A stretch of DNA of 64,000 nucleotides from Chloroflexota bacterium (GCA_038040195.1 JBBPIR010000001.1:145661-209660), one strand, 5' to 3'; numbered from the stretch's first letter, positions 50,740-59,144 are shown. Numbers and translations: made by a program. The notes: generated by a model from the sequence alone, not told the origin.

Positions 50740-51216
50740 TCAGCCCACCATGTACTGGTCATGGCGAGCCCAGAGCTCGGTCCACTCCGCGTCGCTCAGC
50801 TGCTTGCCGGATCTGGCAATCTCATCAACCTCCATGAAGTAGCGCTCGCGGGGCGCGCCTGGGGCGAAGAGGATCAGCATCGAAGCCGGCTTGTCGGAGT
50901 CGTGGCTGAAGGCGTGAATTCCGCCTTTCGGCACATACAGGAAGTCCCCGGCGGTCGCGTCTACCCAACCCGTCCCGTCATAGAAGCGGACTGTTCCCCG
51001 CAGGACATAGAAGGACTCGGAGAAGGTCCGATGGATATGGGCATCGGGGCCGCCGGACCGCGCCTTCATGTCGCGTCGGAACATGCCGAACTGGCGTCTC
51101 GTCATCGATCCCGGCGCCACGAACAACATCGAGCTATTCGGGCCGCGAATGCGCGGAACGGCTGCCGCGGCTTGGTAGATCGCGCTGATCTCTCCGACGT
51201 TGCTCTCGTACGACAC
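50740..51216 (-). CDS. Cupin-domain protein
   Basis: A 158-residue single-cupin protein. The metal-binding motif 1 is AHIHRTFSESFYVLRGTVRFYDG, with His-x-His and the downstream Glu, and motif 2 is VPKGGIHAFSHDSDKPASML. It may be an isomerase, dioxygenase or binding protein. The GTG start at 51216 has a weak ribosome site; the gene lies 21 bases before the membrane-protein gene. Confidence 0.8.
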   Translation of the reverse strand: MSYESNVGEISAIYQAAAAVPRIRGPNSSMLFVAPGSMTRRQFGMFRRDMKARSGGPDAHIHRTFSESFYVLRGTVRFYDGTGWVDATAGDFLYVPKGGIHAFSHDSDKPASMLILFAPGAPRERYFMEVDEIARSGKQLSDAEWTELWARHDQYMVG

Positions 51217-51549
51217 GCCGCCAGCCTATCAGCCGCGTGGGGCCGAGCAGGTGCCCGCCTCGCCTCGGCGGTCGAGGACAACGCAGAACGCCTGAGAGGA
51301 CACCCCTCAACCCTGTGTTTGCCGATACAACGGCGGAGGCGTAGGCTTCGCGGCCAGCACATGACCAGTTCGCGAACGCACGCCACCTGCTCTTGCGCCT
51401 GTCGCTAGGCGGGAGGATCCCTCTCGCCTGACCCGCGCCGCGTGTGCGCGAACGTCGCTCCAAGCGACGCCCTGGCCTCTCCTCCCGCCCGCTCGAGACC
51501 GATCCCGGTCGGTTCGCTGCCTTCTCTCCACGTGCCCCAGCGAGGCGAT
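51217..51549. other. Divergent intergenic region, 333 bp
   Basis: The gap lies between the divergent cupin gene and the DUF4395-thioredoxin gene and must hold both promoters. All frames through it are GC-driven and lack start signals or family similarity. I see no RNA gene, terminator or clear operator in it. Confidence 0.5.
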
Positions 51550-52263
51550 ATGCCCCCTTCAGTCCTTCGAACCGCAGATCCCTACCGCGACCTCGACGTC
51601 ATCGACGCCCGTGCGCCGCGATTCAACCAGGCCGCCATCGGCAGCCTCTCGTTGCTCGCGGTGCTCACCGGCTGGTGGCCGATCCTGGCCATGCTCGCGC
51701 TGCAGCTCGCGATCGGCCTTCGGTTCGGGCGCCGCTATTGCGTGGCCTGCGTGGCCTACTTCGAACTGGTCCAGCCGCGTATCGGTGAGGGACCCATCGA
51801 GGACAGTCGCCCGCCCCGCTTCGCCAACCAGGTCGGCCTGCTGGTGCTGGGCACCGCCACCCTCGCATACGCCGTTGGACTGCCGGCCGTGGGTGCGGCA
51901 CTCGGCCTGCTGGTAGCCGGGCTGGCACTGCTGGCCGCGAGCACCGGGCTGTGCGTCGGCTGCGAGATGTACCGGATTGGCGCGCGTCTGCGCGGGATCC
52001 GGGCCCACCAGTTCGACCGCATTGAGCTGGCGGACATGGGTGCCGCGTTCCCGGTCGGTGGCGAGCTGGTGGTGGCCTTCAGCCATCCGCTGTGCACGGA
52101 CTGCCGCGACATGGTCGATGACCTCCAAGCCGACGGCCGTCACCTGGTGACCGTGGACGTTCGCGAACGTCCCGAGCTGGCGCGAAAATACGGAATCGCC
52201 CTGGTGCCGACCGCGGTGTCCGTCAACGCTGACGGCCGCGTGACAGCACGCCTGGTCGGCTGA
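51550..52263 (+). CDS. DUF4395-thioredoxin-like fusion membrane protein
   Basis: A 237-residue protein starting at ATG 51550. The first 150 residues are a DUF4395 membrane domain: DARAPRFNQAAIGSLSLLAV, a CVAC pair near residue 68 and a CVGC pair near 140. A cytoplasmic or periplasmic thioredoxin-like segment follows with active site CTDC and VPTAV, the cis-Pro loop. The fusion suggests a membrane thiol-disulphide relay, passing electrons or disulphides across the membrane, as proposed for DUF4395 proteins next to thioredoxins. Confidence 0.75.
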   Translation: MPPSVLRTADPYRDLDVIDARAPRFNQAAIGSLSLLAVLTGWWPILAMLALQLAIGLRFGRRYCVACVAYFELVQPRIGEGPIEDSRPPRFANQVGLLVLGTATLAYAVGLPAVGAALGLLVAGLALLAASTGLCVGCEMYRIGARLRGIRAHQFDRIELADMGAAFPVGGELVVAFSHPLCTDCRDMVDDLQADGRHLVTVDVRERPELARKYGIALVPTAVSVNADGRVTARLVG

Positions 52264-52299
52264 CCCGGCGCTCGTGGACGGGGAGGCTGAGGAGCAGCG

Positions 52300-52650
52300 G
52301 TGGCCGAATACAAAGTCAACAAGCGCGCGGTAACGCATGCCCGGAAGCTCATCGATGCCGGCCGCTATGTGGTCGATAGCGACTGGGGCGAGGCGCAGCC
52401 GACCGCCAGGGATGAGAACAGGTACCTGAAGTCCCACTCATGGGCCGAGTACGCCGCGTGGCACCTCGGGCTGACCGAAGGTGCCGAGGACGAGACCAAG
52501 GCCCGATACGGCTTCGTCTTTGGCGACTTCATCCGCATCCACCGCACTGGCCTGATCGCCTGCGTGTACCGAGCCGCCGAGTGGCGGCACAAGGAGGTTG
52601 AGCTGGCCGCTCACCGACTCCTGCAGCGACTGGACAAGGTCAGCAGCTGA
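52300..52650 (+). CDS. Conserved hypothetical protein, 116 aa
   Basis: GTG 52300 follows GAGGAG. The sequence (VTHARKLIDAGRYVVDSDWG, WAEYAAWHLGLTEGAEDETK, HRTGLIACVYRAAEW) belongs to a highly conserved family of soluble proteins, common in actinobacteria, without a known role. Its TGA stop overlaps the probable CTG start of the next gene. Confidence 0.8.
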   Translation: MAEYKVNKRAVTHARKLIDAGRYVVDSDWGEAQPTARDENRYLKSHSWAEYAAWHLGLTEGAEDETKARYGFVFGDFIRIHRTGLIACVYRAAEWRHKEVELAAHRLLQRLDKVSS

Positions 52651-54809
52651 TCCAGTCGGCTGAGCTGGACGAGGGGATCAAGGACAGTCGACGCCGCCTC
52701 GGGCTCCGGCGCAAATATGCCCTTGGCATCCTTCTCGTTCACGGCATTGGCGAGCAGATGCGCGGCGACACCCTGACCGAGGAGGGTGATTACATTTTCA
52801 GATGGCTCAGGCGGCGAGTTGAGAGCCCGGGAGGGCCCGGCGGCGCCCAGGTGGACGTGCTCGACGTCGCCCTTCGGCAGGCATCCAGTGATGCCATCCC
52901 GACCGCCCATGCGGTGGTCCGGATCACACCGCCGACCGGCACGGGCGCGCCGGCACACTGGGTCGTCGCCGAATCCTCATGGGCCGACGTCTTCCGACCG
53001 GCAACCTACGCTGAGCTTGCTGGATGGGCCGTCACCGTCGGCCCGTGGGTCTTTGCCACCCAGGTGGCGGGCATCGTGCAACGAATGGAGATCGGGGAAT
53101 CGGTCCCCCGACTTCTTCGCATCGCGCTCATCCCCATCACGCTGCTTGCCGGCACGGTCATGCTGCTGGGAGCCGCGATCGTGGGGCTGGTGGTAACCGC
53201 GCTGGCCATGGCATTCGTTCTGCTCGCGGTCACGCGTCTCCCCTTCATCGCGGAGTTCGCCCGCGCGCTGCAGCGAGGCCTGGCGAACGGGTTCGGCGAC
53301 GCCTACGTCCTCACCCGGAGTCCCATGCGCTTCGGCGCCATGGCAACCCAGGTGCGGTCAGATCTGCAGGTCCTGCTCCGCGAATGCGCCACGGTCGCGG
53401 TGGTCGCCCACTCCCAGGGGACGGCCGTGTCCTGGTACGCCCTGAAGCATGAGCTGATCGGTCGTCCGCCTGTCGCCAAGGAGGGGTCGCCGAAGCCGGC
53501 GCCCATCGGTCTGTTCGTCACCTACGGCCAGGCCGTGCGAAAGCTCACGTTCGTCCTGACCATGGCACGGGGATCGCAGACGGGAGTGCAGACCCTTTCT
53601 GCGGTGGGCGGTGCGGCCTTCCTCGGGATAGCGGTGCTGGCGTTCTTGGCCGAGGCTCCCTGGCCGCTCATCGCCGTGCCCGTTCTCCTCGCCGTCATTG
53701 CCGAATTCGCCCTGCTCAACTCCGCCAGACGGATCTGGACCGAATCCGGGGAGGACATCGAGTCGGACTGGGCGAAGGTGGTTGCGGTGGAGCCGGGGCT
53801 GGAGTGGCTGGACCTGTGGGCATCGGCGGACCCGGCGCCGGTGGGGCCATTGGACGTGGCCGGGAAGCAGATCCGCTCATACAAGATCCGAAACCTCGCG
53901 TCGACGATTTGGGATCACGTCGTGTACTGGAGGAACCCCACCGAGTTTGTCGCCATCGTGGCGTCACGCCTCTTCGCGCTCGGCGGCCCGAAGGCGTACG
54001 CGGCACCACTCACGGACCCGCGACTCCAGGTCGCCGCCATGCGACGGCACGCGCGCGTGCTCCTGTTGCTGACGATGCGGGTGTTCGTGGCGAGCGGAAT
54101 CGTGGCCGGATTGCTGCATGCCTCGCTGATTCCTGACTTCGGCAGCGGCGTGATGGCGTGGGTGGACAGCCTCAACCTCCCGCTCGCCGACGGGTTCTTT
54201 CACACGCCTCCCGAATGGGCATCCGCCGTAGCCGGCTTCGCCGCTGTCCTGCTAATGGGCGCCCTCGCCTGGTTGCCCGTCACGTTCGGCTGGAACGCGT
54301 TGATGAGCGCCGATGAAACAACCTACTTCCGCGGTCTCCGACGCCCACTGTGGACGCTTCCCTGGTACGCCCTCGGAGCTCTGGCAGCCCTCATTGCGGG
54401 CCCCGTCGTCGCTCTCCTATGGCTTGCCGATGATCCGACCATCGCCACGGGATACCTGTTCGTCAGCGTCTTCGCAGCCCTGCTCTTCCTCACGGTCCTC
54501 GCCAGCGGCGGGGCGACCTTCGCCGGCGCCGAAGACAACGAAAGCATGACGATCGCAACCAGCAAGATCACCGGCGCCACCGGATCGAGCTTCCTGGTCG
54601 CAGGCCTGATTGCCGCCCTCATCGTTGCGGTCCCGGTTGTGGTGGGATTCATTTGGCCCGATGCGCTCGGCTGGACGCTGGTCGTGGAATCCGTGGTCCT
54701 ATCGGGAGTGCTTGCCGTCGAAGGGATCCGCGAGTATCGGCTGTTTCAGACGCGATTCAACGCCCAGAACGCGAAGCTTCCCAAGTCGGACGATGGCCAT
54801 AACAAGTGA
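52647..54809 (+). CDS. Membrane protein with VHGIGEQ alpha/beta-hydrolase-like N-terminus (CTG start)
   Basis: The family signature ALGILLVHGIGEQ lies upstream of the first ATG (52758) in the same frame. Between the preceding in-frame stop (52599) and that ATG there is no ATG, GTG or TTG. CTG 52647, overlapping the upstream TGA as CTGA behind AAGGT, gives a 720-residue protein. A probable nucleophile elbow is VAVVAHSQGTAVSW. At least seven membrane helices are spread through the protein. It resembles large Streptomyces membrane proteins with an N-terminal hydrolase motif. The function is unknown. Confidence 0.7.
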   Translation: MIQSAELDEGIKDSRRRLGLRRKYALGILLVHGIGEQMRGDTLTEEGDYIFRWLRRRVESPGGPGGAQVDVLDVALRQASSDAIPTAHAVVRITPPTGTGAPAHWVVAESSWADVFRPATYAELAGWAVTVGPWVFATQVAGIVQRMEIGESVPRLLRIALIPITLLAGTVMLLGAAIVGLVVTALAMAFVLLAVTRLPFIAEFARALQRGLANGFGDAYVLTRSPMRFGAMATQVRSDLQVLLRECATVAVVAHSQGTAVSWYALKHELIGRPPVAKEGSPKPAPIGLFVTYGQAVRKLTFVLTMARGSQTGVQTLSAVGGAAFLGIAVLAFLAEAPWPLIAVPVLLAVIAEFALLNSARRIWTESGEDIESDWAKVVAVEPGLEWLDLWASADPAPVGPLDVAGKQIRSYKIRNLASTIWDHVVYWRNPTEFVAIVASRLFALGGPKAYAAPLTDPRLQVAAMRRHARVLLLLTMRVFVASGIVAGLLHASLIPDFGSGVMAWVDSLNLPLADGFFHTPPEWASAVAGFAAVLLMGALAWLPVTFGWNALMSADETTYFRGLRRPLWTLPWYALGALAALIAGPVVALLWLADDPTIATGYLFVSVFAALLFLTVLASGGATFAGAEDNESMTIATSKITGATGSSFLVAGLIAALIVAVPVVVGFIWPDALGWTLVVESVVLSGVLAVEGIREYRLFQTRFNAQNAKLPKSDDGHNK

Positions 54810-55120
54810 ACACCTCGGACCTGAAGCGGGCGCGCATCGTGGTCGTGCCGTTCCTTCTTCCCGGCATCGCCGGGACGACCGTGGGTCGGTGGGTCCTGAT
54901 CGCACGTGGCCATGAGCGCGACAAACGCTTGCTCGCGCACGAGCTCGTCCACGTCGGGCAATGGCAAGAGCTCGGCGCCGTGCGCTTCGTACTGACCTAT
55001 CTCGGAGCCTACGTCAGCGGTCGGCTGCGTGGGCTGGGGCACCTCGCCGCGTACGAAGCGATCCCCCAAGAGCGCGAGGCGCGAGCCCTGACGGCGATTC
55101 GGACCGAAAAGGGGGCGTGA
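54806..55120 (+). CDS. Small HExxH-type zinc-peptidase-like protein
   Basis: A 104-residue protein from GTG 54806, coupled to the preceding gene by GTGA. It contains LAHELVHVGQWQELG, a gluzincin-like HELVH motif followed at a plausible distance by acidic residues (YEAIPQEREA). Such short proteins resemble the DUF4157-like minimal metallopeptidase core. Whether it cleaves proteins is unknown. Confidence 0.7.
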   Translation: MNTSDLKRARIVVVPFLLPGIAGTTVGRWVLIARGHERDKRLLAHELVHVGQWQELGAVRFVLTYLGAYVSGRLRGLGHLAAYEAIPQEREARALTAIRTEKGA

Positions 55121-55124
55121 TCCG

Positions 55125-55246
55125 ATGAAGGCAGTTGTACCCCGCTGGAGGACGTGATCGAGGCAACCCGTTACGTTGAAACGGGCCAGAAAACCGGAAA
55201 CGTCGTCCTGACCGTCACCGGCGCAGGCGACACTGATACGAGGTAG
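55125..55246 (+). pseudogene. Remnant of a medium-chain dehydrogenase (quinone reductase) gene
   Basis: ATG 55125 begins MKAVV, the usual start of zinc-less and zinc alcohol dehydrogenases, then the frame breaks. From 55142 another frame reads PLEDVIEATRYVETGQKTGN and VVLTV to a stop at 55244, which is the usual C-terminus of this family. Roughly 300 codons between are missing. The intact paralogue at 32005 ends in a comparable PLEEAAEATRHL...GKVVLTI. Confidence 0.75.
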
Positions 55247-55250
55247 ACCA

Positions 55251-55718
55251 ATGTCTGAAGAACCCGAGCGTCCCCAACGACTCCCGCCACGCTGGTTCAT
55301 CCGCTTCTTCTGGGTGATGCATCGTGCCGTGTACGCCATCACCGGCGGAAGGATCGGCTTGCGGAAGCCGACTGCCGAAAACTGGGGCATGATGCGGCTC
55401 CGAACGGTCGGCCGGCGCACGGGCGCGGAGCGGGTAGCCATCCTCGGCTACTTCGAGGACGGCCCCAACCTGGTCACGATGGCCATGAACGGCTGGGGCG
55501 ATCCGGAGCCCGCGTGGTGGCTCAACGTTCAGGCTCGCCCGGACGTCACCGTCGACCTGACCGATGGATCGCGCCCCGTCCACATACGTGCCGCCGAAGG
55601 GGACGAGCGCTCTCGCCTGTGGGACCGGTGGGCCGTCTACGACAAGGGTCTCGATGAATTGGCCGCCCGCCGGTCACGACAGACGCAGGTCGTCATCCTC
55701 GAACCACGGGACACATGA
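55251..55718 (+). CDS. Deazaflavin (F420)-dependent nitroreductase family protein
   Basis: A 155-residue Ddn-like split-barrel protein. The features are LRTVGRRTGAERVAILGYFEDG, NGWGDPEPAWWLNVQARPDVTV and RLWDRWAVYDKGLDELAARR. These use F420H2 to reduce quinones or nitroaromatics. It starts at ATG 55251, 4 bases after the dehydrogenase remnant. A second F420-type protein at 48604 supports F420 use by this organism. Confidence 0.88.
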   Translation: MSEEPERPQRLPPRWFIRFFWVMHRAVYAITGGRIGLRKPTAENWGMMRLRTVGRRTGAERVAILGYFEDGPNLVTMAMNGWGDPEPAWWLNVQARPDVTVDLTDGSRPVHIRAAEGDERSRLWDRWAVYDKGLDELAARRSRQTQVVILEPRDT

Positions 55719-55801
55719 TTCAGCTCGCCGCTTGACCCCGCGGCGCACCATACCGATGAGCCGACGCGCAGTGTCGACAGTCCAAACCCGAGGAGACTGA
55801 C

Positions 55802-55891
55802 ATGGGCGACAAGGGACCTGGCTCAAAGAGCAAGGCCACGAAGAAGAAGAAGAAGAAGGACACCGCTAAGTCCGGGACCACGAAGAAGTAG
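55802..55891 (+). CDS. Lysine-rich micro-protein, 29 aa
   Basis: ATG 55802 lies 6 bases after GAGGAG and opens MGDKGPGSKSKATKKKKKKD, ending TTKK; 13 of 29 residues are Lys. Such tiny basic proteins would bind nucleic acid or ribosomes. I recognise similar short Lys-rich proteins in GC-rich bacteria but no named family. The good ribosome site and clean stop support it. Confidence 0.55.
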   Translation: MGDKGPGSKSKATKKKKKKDTAKSGTTKK

Positions 55892-55933
55892 ACGCTCTCT
55901 CGCCACGGCGGCACCTGAGGCCATACTCAACCC

Positions 55934-56161
55934 GTGGCCTCAACGGATGAGCCCGTCGAGGAGACCGCGCACTACGCCAACGGCCGGATCAAGTACACCG
56001 GCTTCCGACTGAACGGCGAGATGCACGGCGCGTGGTCCTTCTATCGGACCGATGGCTCCCTCATGCGTAGCGGCGCGTTCGACCGCGGCAAGGAGGTCGG
56101 CACGTGGCGCACGTTCGATCGTTCCGGCACGGTCGTCAAGGAGACTTCGTTCGGAGATTAG
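55934..56161 (+). CDS. MORN-repeat (YwqK-like) small protein
   Basis: A 75-residue protein starting at GTG 55934. Three MORN-type repeats are visible (YANGRIKYTGFRLNGEMHGAW, YRTDGSLMRSGAFDRGKEVGTW, FDRSGTVVKE). YwqK-like proteins with these repeats are sometimes called antitoxins, but no toxin gene is adjacent. No signal peptide. Confidence 0.75.
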   Translation: MASTDEPVEETAHYANGRIKYTGFRLNGEMHGAWSFYRTDGSLMRSGAFDRGKEVGTWRTFDRSGTVVKETSFGD

Positions 56162-56250
56162 GAACTCTAACCGCAGTCGCGCCGCGACCGGGATCCAGGA
56201 CGCTGGTACCGCCGGGCTATGGGACCTAAGGCGCGCTAGGCCCAGCGACG

Positions 56251-57345
56251 GTGCGCGCGGACAATGCGTGGGTGACGCTCGAAGGGAGACGGGCAGCCAG
56301 CCGCGAACTCGCGCAGGTCCTGTCGGCCAAGTCCGGCCTCGGGCGTGCAGACCGCACAAGTTGGCGGGCGCTCGCCGCGGCAGCGCTGATCCCCCTCACC
56401 GGCCTCATGGCGTTAGTCGCGGTTCGCCTGACGGGCGGTTCGCCCAACCCGCTGAACCACCTGGGCTATCTGCCGATCCTCATCGCCGCCTACGCCTACG
56501 GCTGGCGGGGGGCGTTGCCGGTGAGCCTCGCGGTGTCGGTGCTGCTCGGACCGCTTGCCCAGTGGCTGAGGCTGCCGGGCGGGACCGAGCAGGTCGATGC
56601 ATGGCTCATCCGTGCCGTGATGTTCGTGGCCGTCGGCGCGATCACCGGCGTCCTCTTTGACCGCGCCCGACAAGCGGCTCTCGGCTGGCGGACCGCGGCC
56701 ATCGAAATCGCGCAGCGCGAGCGGGACGGCATGGTGGCCCTGGCCCGGGGAGCGGAGGCCAAGGACTCCGACACCGGCGATCACATTGTCCGCGTTCAGC
56801 TGCTTGCCGAGGAGGTGGCCACCGCGGCCGGCCTCAGGCCGGAAGATGCGGCGAATATCGGCTGGAGCGCGATGCTCCACGACGTTGGCAAGCTGCACAT
56901 TCCCGACGCCCTCCTGCTCAAGCCCGGCCCACTTACCGCCGACGAATGGGTCCTCATGCGCCAGCACCCGATCTTTGGCGAGGCGATCCTGTCCCAGGGG
57001 GTCGGCTTCGAGACCGCGCGGCGCATTGCGCGCTGGCATCATGAGAACCTGGACGGCAGCGGCTATCCCGATGGCCTGAAGGGCGACCGGATCCCGCTCG
57101 AGGCGCGGATCGTCCGCGTCGTGGATGCGTTCGATGCCATCACCAGTCGCCGGCCCTACAAGCCGGCCCGCAGCGTCGAATGGGCCATGGCAGAGCTCCA
57201 GCGGCATGCCGGCCGACAGTTCGACCCTGAACTGGTCCGGATCCTGCGCGACCTGGTAGCAGCCAATCCTCGGCTCCTGAGCCGCCTAATCGCCCGCCGC
57301 GTGTCGAACCTGGAGCAGCAGCAGTCGCTCGCATCTGTGCGCTGA
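56251..57345 (+). CDS. Membrane-bound HD-GYP domain protein (probable cyclic-di-GMP phosphodiesterase)
   Basis: A 364-residue protein from GTG 56251 (GTG 56272 is an alternative). About four helices at 40-135 form a MASE/DUF4118-like membrane sensor (LGYLPILIAAYAYGWRGAL). The HD-GYP domain (about 165-345) has HDVGKLHIPD, then HHENLDGSGYPDGLKGD with the GYP signature. It would hydrolyse cyclic-di-GMP. No GGDEF protein is in the window. Confidence 0.88.
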   Translation: MRADNAWVTLEGRRAASRELAQVLSAKSGLGRADRTSWRALAAAALIPLTGLMALVAVRLTGGSPNPLNHLGYLPILIAAYAYGWRGALPVSLAVSVLLGPLAQWLRLPGGTEQVDAWLIRAVMFVAVGAITGVLFDRARQAALGWRTAAIEIAQRERDGMVALARGAEAKDSDTGDHIVRVQLLAEEVATAAGLRPEDAANIGWSAMLHDVGKLHIPDALLLKPGPLTADEWVLMRQHPIFGEAILSQGVGFETARRIARWHHENLDGSGYPDGLKGDRIPLEARIVRVVDAFDAITSRRPYKPARSVEWAMAELQRHAGRQFDPELVRILRDLVAANPRLLSRLIARRVSNLEQQQSLASVR

Positions 57346-57362
57346 CGCCTTGGCACCTGCGG

Positions 57363-58190
57363 TCAGGCGCGGACCCCGATGATGCACTGGGTCAGGTTGC
57401 TGAAATGGCGAGCCTGGCTGGGGTCGGGCCACATCGTGTCCTGGATCGCCTGCTGGGCTTGCCGCTGAAGGTCCGGGGTCAGCGATGCCGCGGTGACGCC
57501 GGCGAGCACGTCCCACGCGAAGGTCAGATTCGGGAAGTCGAACCCGGTCATCTCGGTTTCCACGCGTGCCTCGATGCCGACCCGTGCCAGCTCGTCAAGG
57601 AATGGCTGCGGATCCGCAAGCGCGCCGGGACCAACACCCCGAACCGGGGGCGGAGGGGCGAACTGGCTGACCGTCCGCTGGAAGAGGACGAGATCGCAAT
57701 GTTCGGGCCCCGCCCACACCGAGGCGACCAGGCGACCGCCTGACCTCAGGACGCGCGCCATCTCCTGCGCAGCAGCGGCTCGGTCGATGACGAACATCAA
57801 CGACAGCGATGCGAGGATCACATCGAAGGACCCGTCGGCTGCGGGTATGTTCTCCCCGGACCCTTCAGCCAGCTGGAACCTGACCGATGCCTGGTCGGCC
57901 CGTCGCCCGGCCAGTGCGAGCATCTCGGGGCTGGGGTCGACAGCGAGGACGTGCCCATCAACCCCCACCGCGAGGGCAGCCTTCTCCGCCACGGCCCCCG
58001 TCCCTGTCCCCAGGTCGAGGACCCGCTCGCCCGGCTGTAATCCAGCCCGGGCAAGCAGCTGGTCCACCACGGGCGTCAGCCGACTGTCGATCTCACGCCG
58101 ATAGACCTGGGACATGCGATCCCAGACCCCAACCTGCCAGGCCAGTCCTTCTTCCAGGTCGCTCACGATCCGCTGGGTGCGACTGGACAT
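57363..58190 (-). CDS. Class I SAM-dependent methyltransferase
   Basis: A 275-residue methyltransferase from ATG 58190, behind GGGAGGATCC. Motif I is VLDLGTGTGAVAEKAAL, then VLAVDPSPEMLALAGRRA, FDVILASLSLMFV and VLRSGGRLVASVW, as in UbiE/MenG-like enzymes of broad specificity. Its leading MSSRTQRIVS and the surrounding 34 bases are shared with the gene at 50718. Confidence 0.85.
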   Translation of the reverse strand: MSSRTQRIVSDLEEGLAWQVGVWDRMSQVYRREIDSRLTPVVDQLLARAGLQPGERVLDLGTGTGAVAEKAALAVGVDGHVLAVDPSPEMLALAGRRADQASVRFQLAEGSGENIPAADGSFDVILASLSLMFVIDRAAAAQEMARVLRSGGRLVASVWAGPEHCDLVLFQRTVSQFAPPPPVRGVGPGALADPQPFLDELARVGIEARVETEMTGFDFPNLTFAWDVLAGVTAASLTPDLQRQAQQAIQDTMWPDPSQARHFSNLTQCIIGVRA

Positions 58191-58267
58191 GGATCCTCCC
58201 ACTCCACCAGAGATCTGAATCTCCGTGTGCGCCGATGCTACCCTCTCGAACCCGACCCAGGAGACCG

Positions 58268-58651
58268 ATGACCATGACACCCAAGTCGACCGTCGAGATG
58301 CTCCAGGACATGGTCGTGGCCTTCAATCGACACGACCTTGACGCATTCATGGTCTATTTCGCCGATGACGCCGTCTTCGAATCGCCACGCGGACCGGAGC
58401 CCTGGGGACGCCGCTACGAGGGCAAGCAGGCCGTCCGTGAGGCCATGGAAGGACGGATCCGAGACATTCCCAACGTCCACTACGGCCAGGACACGCACTT
58501 CGTCACCGGAGACCGCGGCGTCTCGGAGTGGACCCTGACCGGCATCACACCCGACGGACAGCGGCTTGAGTACCGCGGCTGCGACCTGTGGACGTTCCGC
58601 GACGGCCTCGTGACGCGCAAGGACTCCTTCTGGAAGATGGTCGTTCGCTGA
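58268..58651 (+). CDS. SnoaL-like/NTF2-fold protein
   Basis: A 127-residue protein from ATG 58268 (after AGGAGACC). The opening MLQDMVVAFNRHDLDAFMVY and the FADDAVFESP strand are typical of SnoaL-like polyketide-cyclase or isomerase folds; the function varies. Its TGA stop is at the exact edge of the methyltransferase fragment that follows. Confidence 0.82.
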   Translation: MTMTPKSTVEMLQDMVVAFNRHDLDAFMVYFADDAVFESPRGPEPWGRRYEGKQAVREAMEGRIRDIPNVHYGQDTHFVTGDRGVSEWTLTGITPDGQRLEYRGCDLWTFRDGLVTRKDSFWKMVVR

Positions 58652-58859
58652 CGAGTGTGGGCACCCCACCGATGCCCAGTTGCTCGCCTCCGAGGACACC
58701 TGGCAAGGCCAATCCGGTGCCGCCAAAGTCTGGCTGGCTGATGTCGAGGTCGCGTCATCGCGGGCGTACACTGCACGACAGCTACGGCAGATCCTTGAGA
58801 TCGTGGAGGACCACCGGGACGAGTTCCTGGCCAGATGGAATGACTATTTCGGCACGTAG
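58650..58859 (+). pseudogene. In-frame fusion of a DNA-methyltransferase scrap and a DUF4160 C-terminus
   Basis: The frame starting inside the SnoaL stop reads DECGHPTDAQLLASEDTW, the conserved segment of the local DNA methyltransferase family. It then continues without a break into AKVWLADVEV and a DUF4160-type tail (LRQILEIVEDHRDEFLARWN). There is no start codon other than a doubtful TTG. It looks like a recombination product, yet it ends normally and overlaps the DUF2442 start by 20 bases, as an intact partner gene would. Confidence 0.7.
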
Positions 58860-59136
58860 TCTGCGTATCGAGCCGGCCTTGGCCACGAGCGTGCGCTTCA
58901 CCCGCGCCAGACTGTTCGTGGCCCTGAGCGACGGGCGCGAGATCAGCGTGCCGCTGTCCCGCTTTCCGCGACTCCAAGGCGCCAGTGAAAGTCAGCGCCG
59001 GAATTGGAAGATCACGGCGTTCGGGACCGGGATTCGGTGGCCGGACATTGATGAGGACATTGGGGTGGCCGGCCTATTGGGGATTCCCGAGGAACTCGTC
59101 GACGAGGCCGCAGGCTTCACGATCCACCGCCCGTAG
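58840..59136 (+). CDS. DUF2442 protein
   Basis: A 98-residue protein from ATG 58840. It has the DUF2442 pattern TSVRFTRARLFVALSDGREI, SVPLSRFPRL and NWKITAFGTGIRWPDIDEDI. DUF2442 and DUF4160 genes are commonly adjacent and have been discussed as toxin-antitoxin-like pairs, though the biochemistry is unsettled. Its partner here is only a fused remnant. Confidence 0.85.
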   Translation: MTISARSLRIEPALATSVRFTRARLFVALSDGREISVPLSRFPRLQGASESQRRNWKITAFGTGIRWPDIDEDIGVAGLLGIPEELVDEAAGFTIHRP

Positions 59137-59144
59137 GCATTGCC

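Noticed and set aside
57887-58267. Upstream extension of the SnoaL-like frame
   Set aside because: It is antisense to the methyltransferase gene; ATG 58268 has AGGAGA before it and begins the NTF2 fold.
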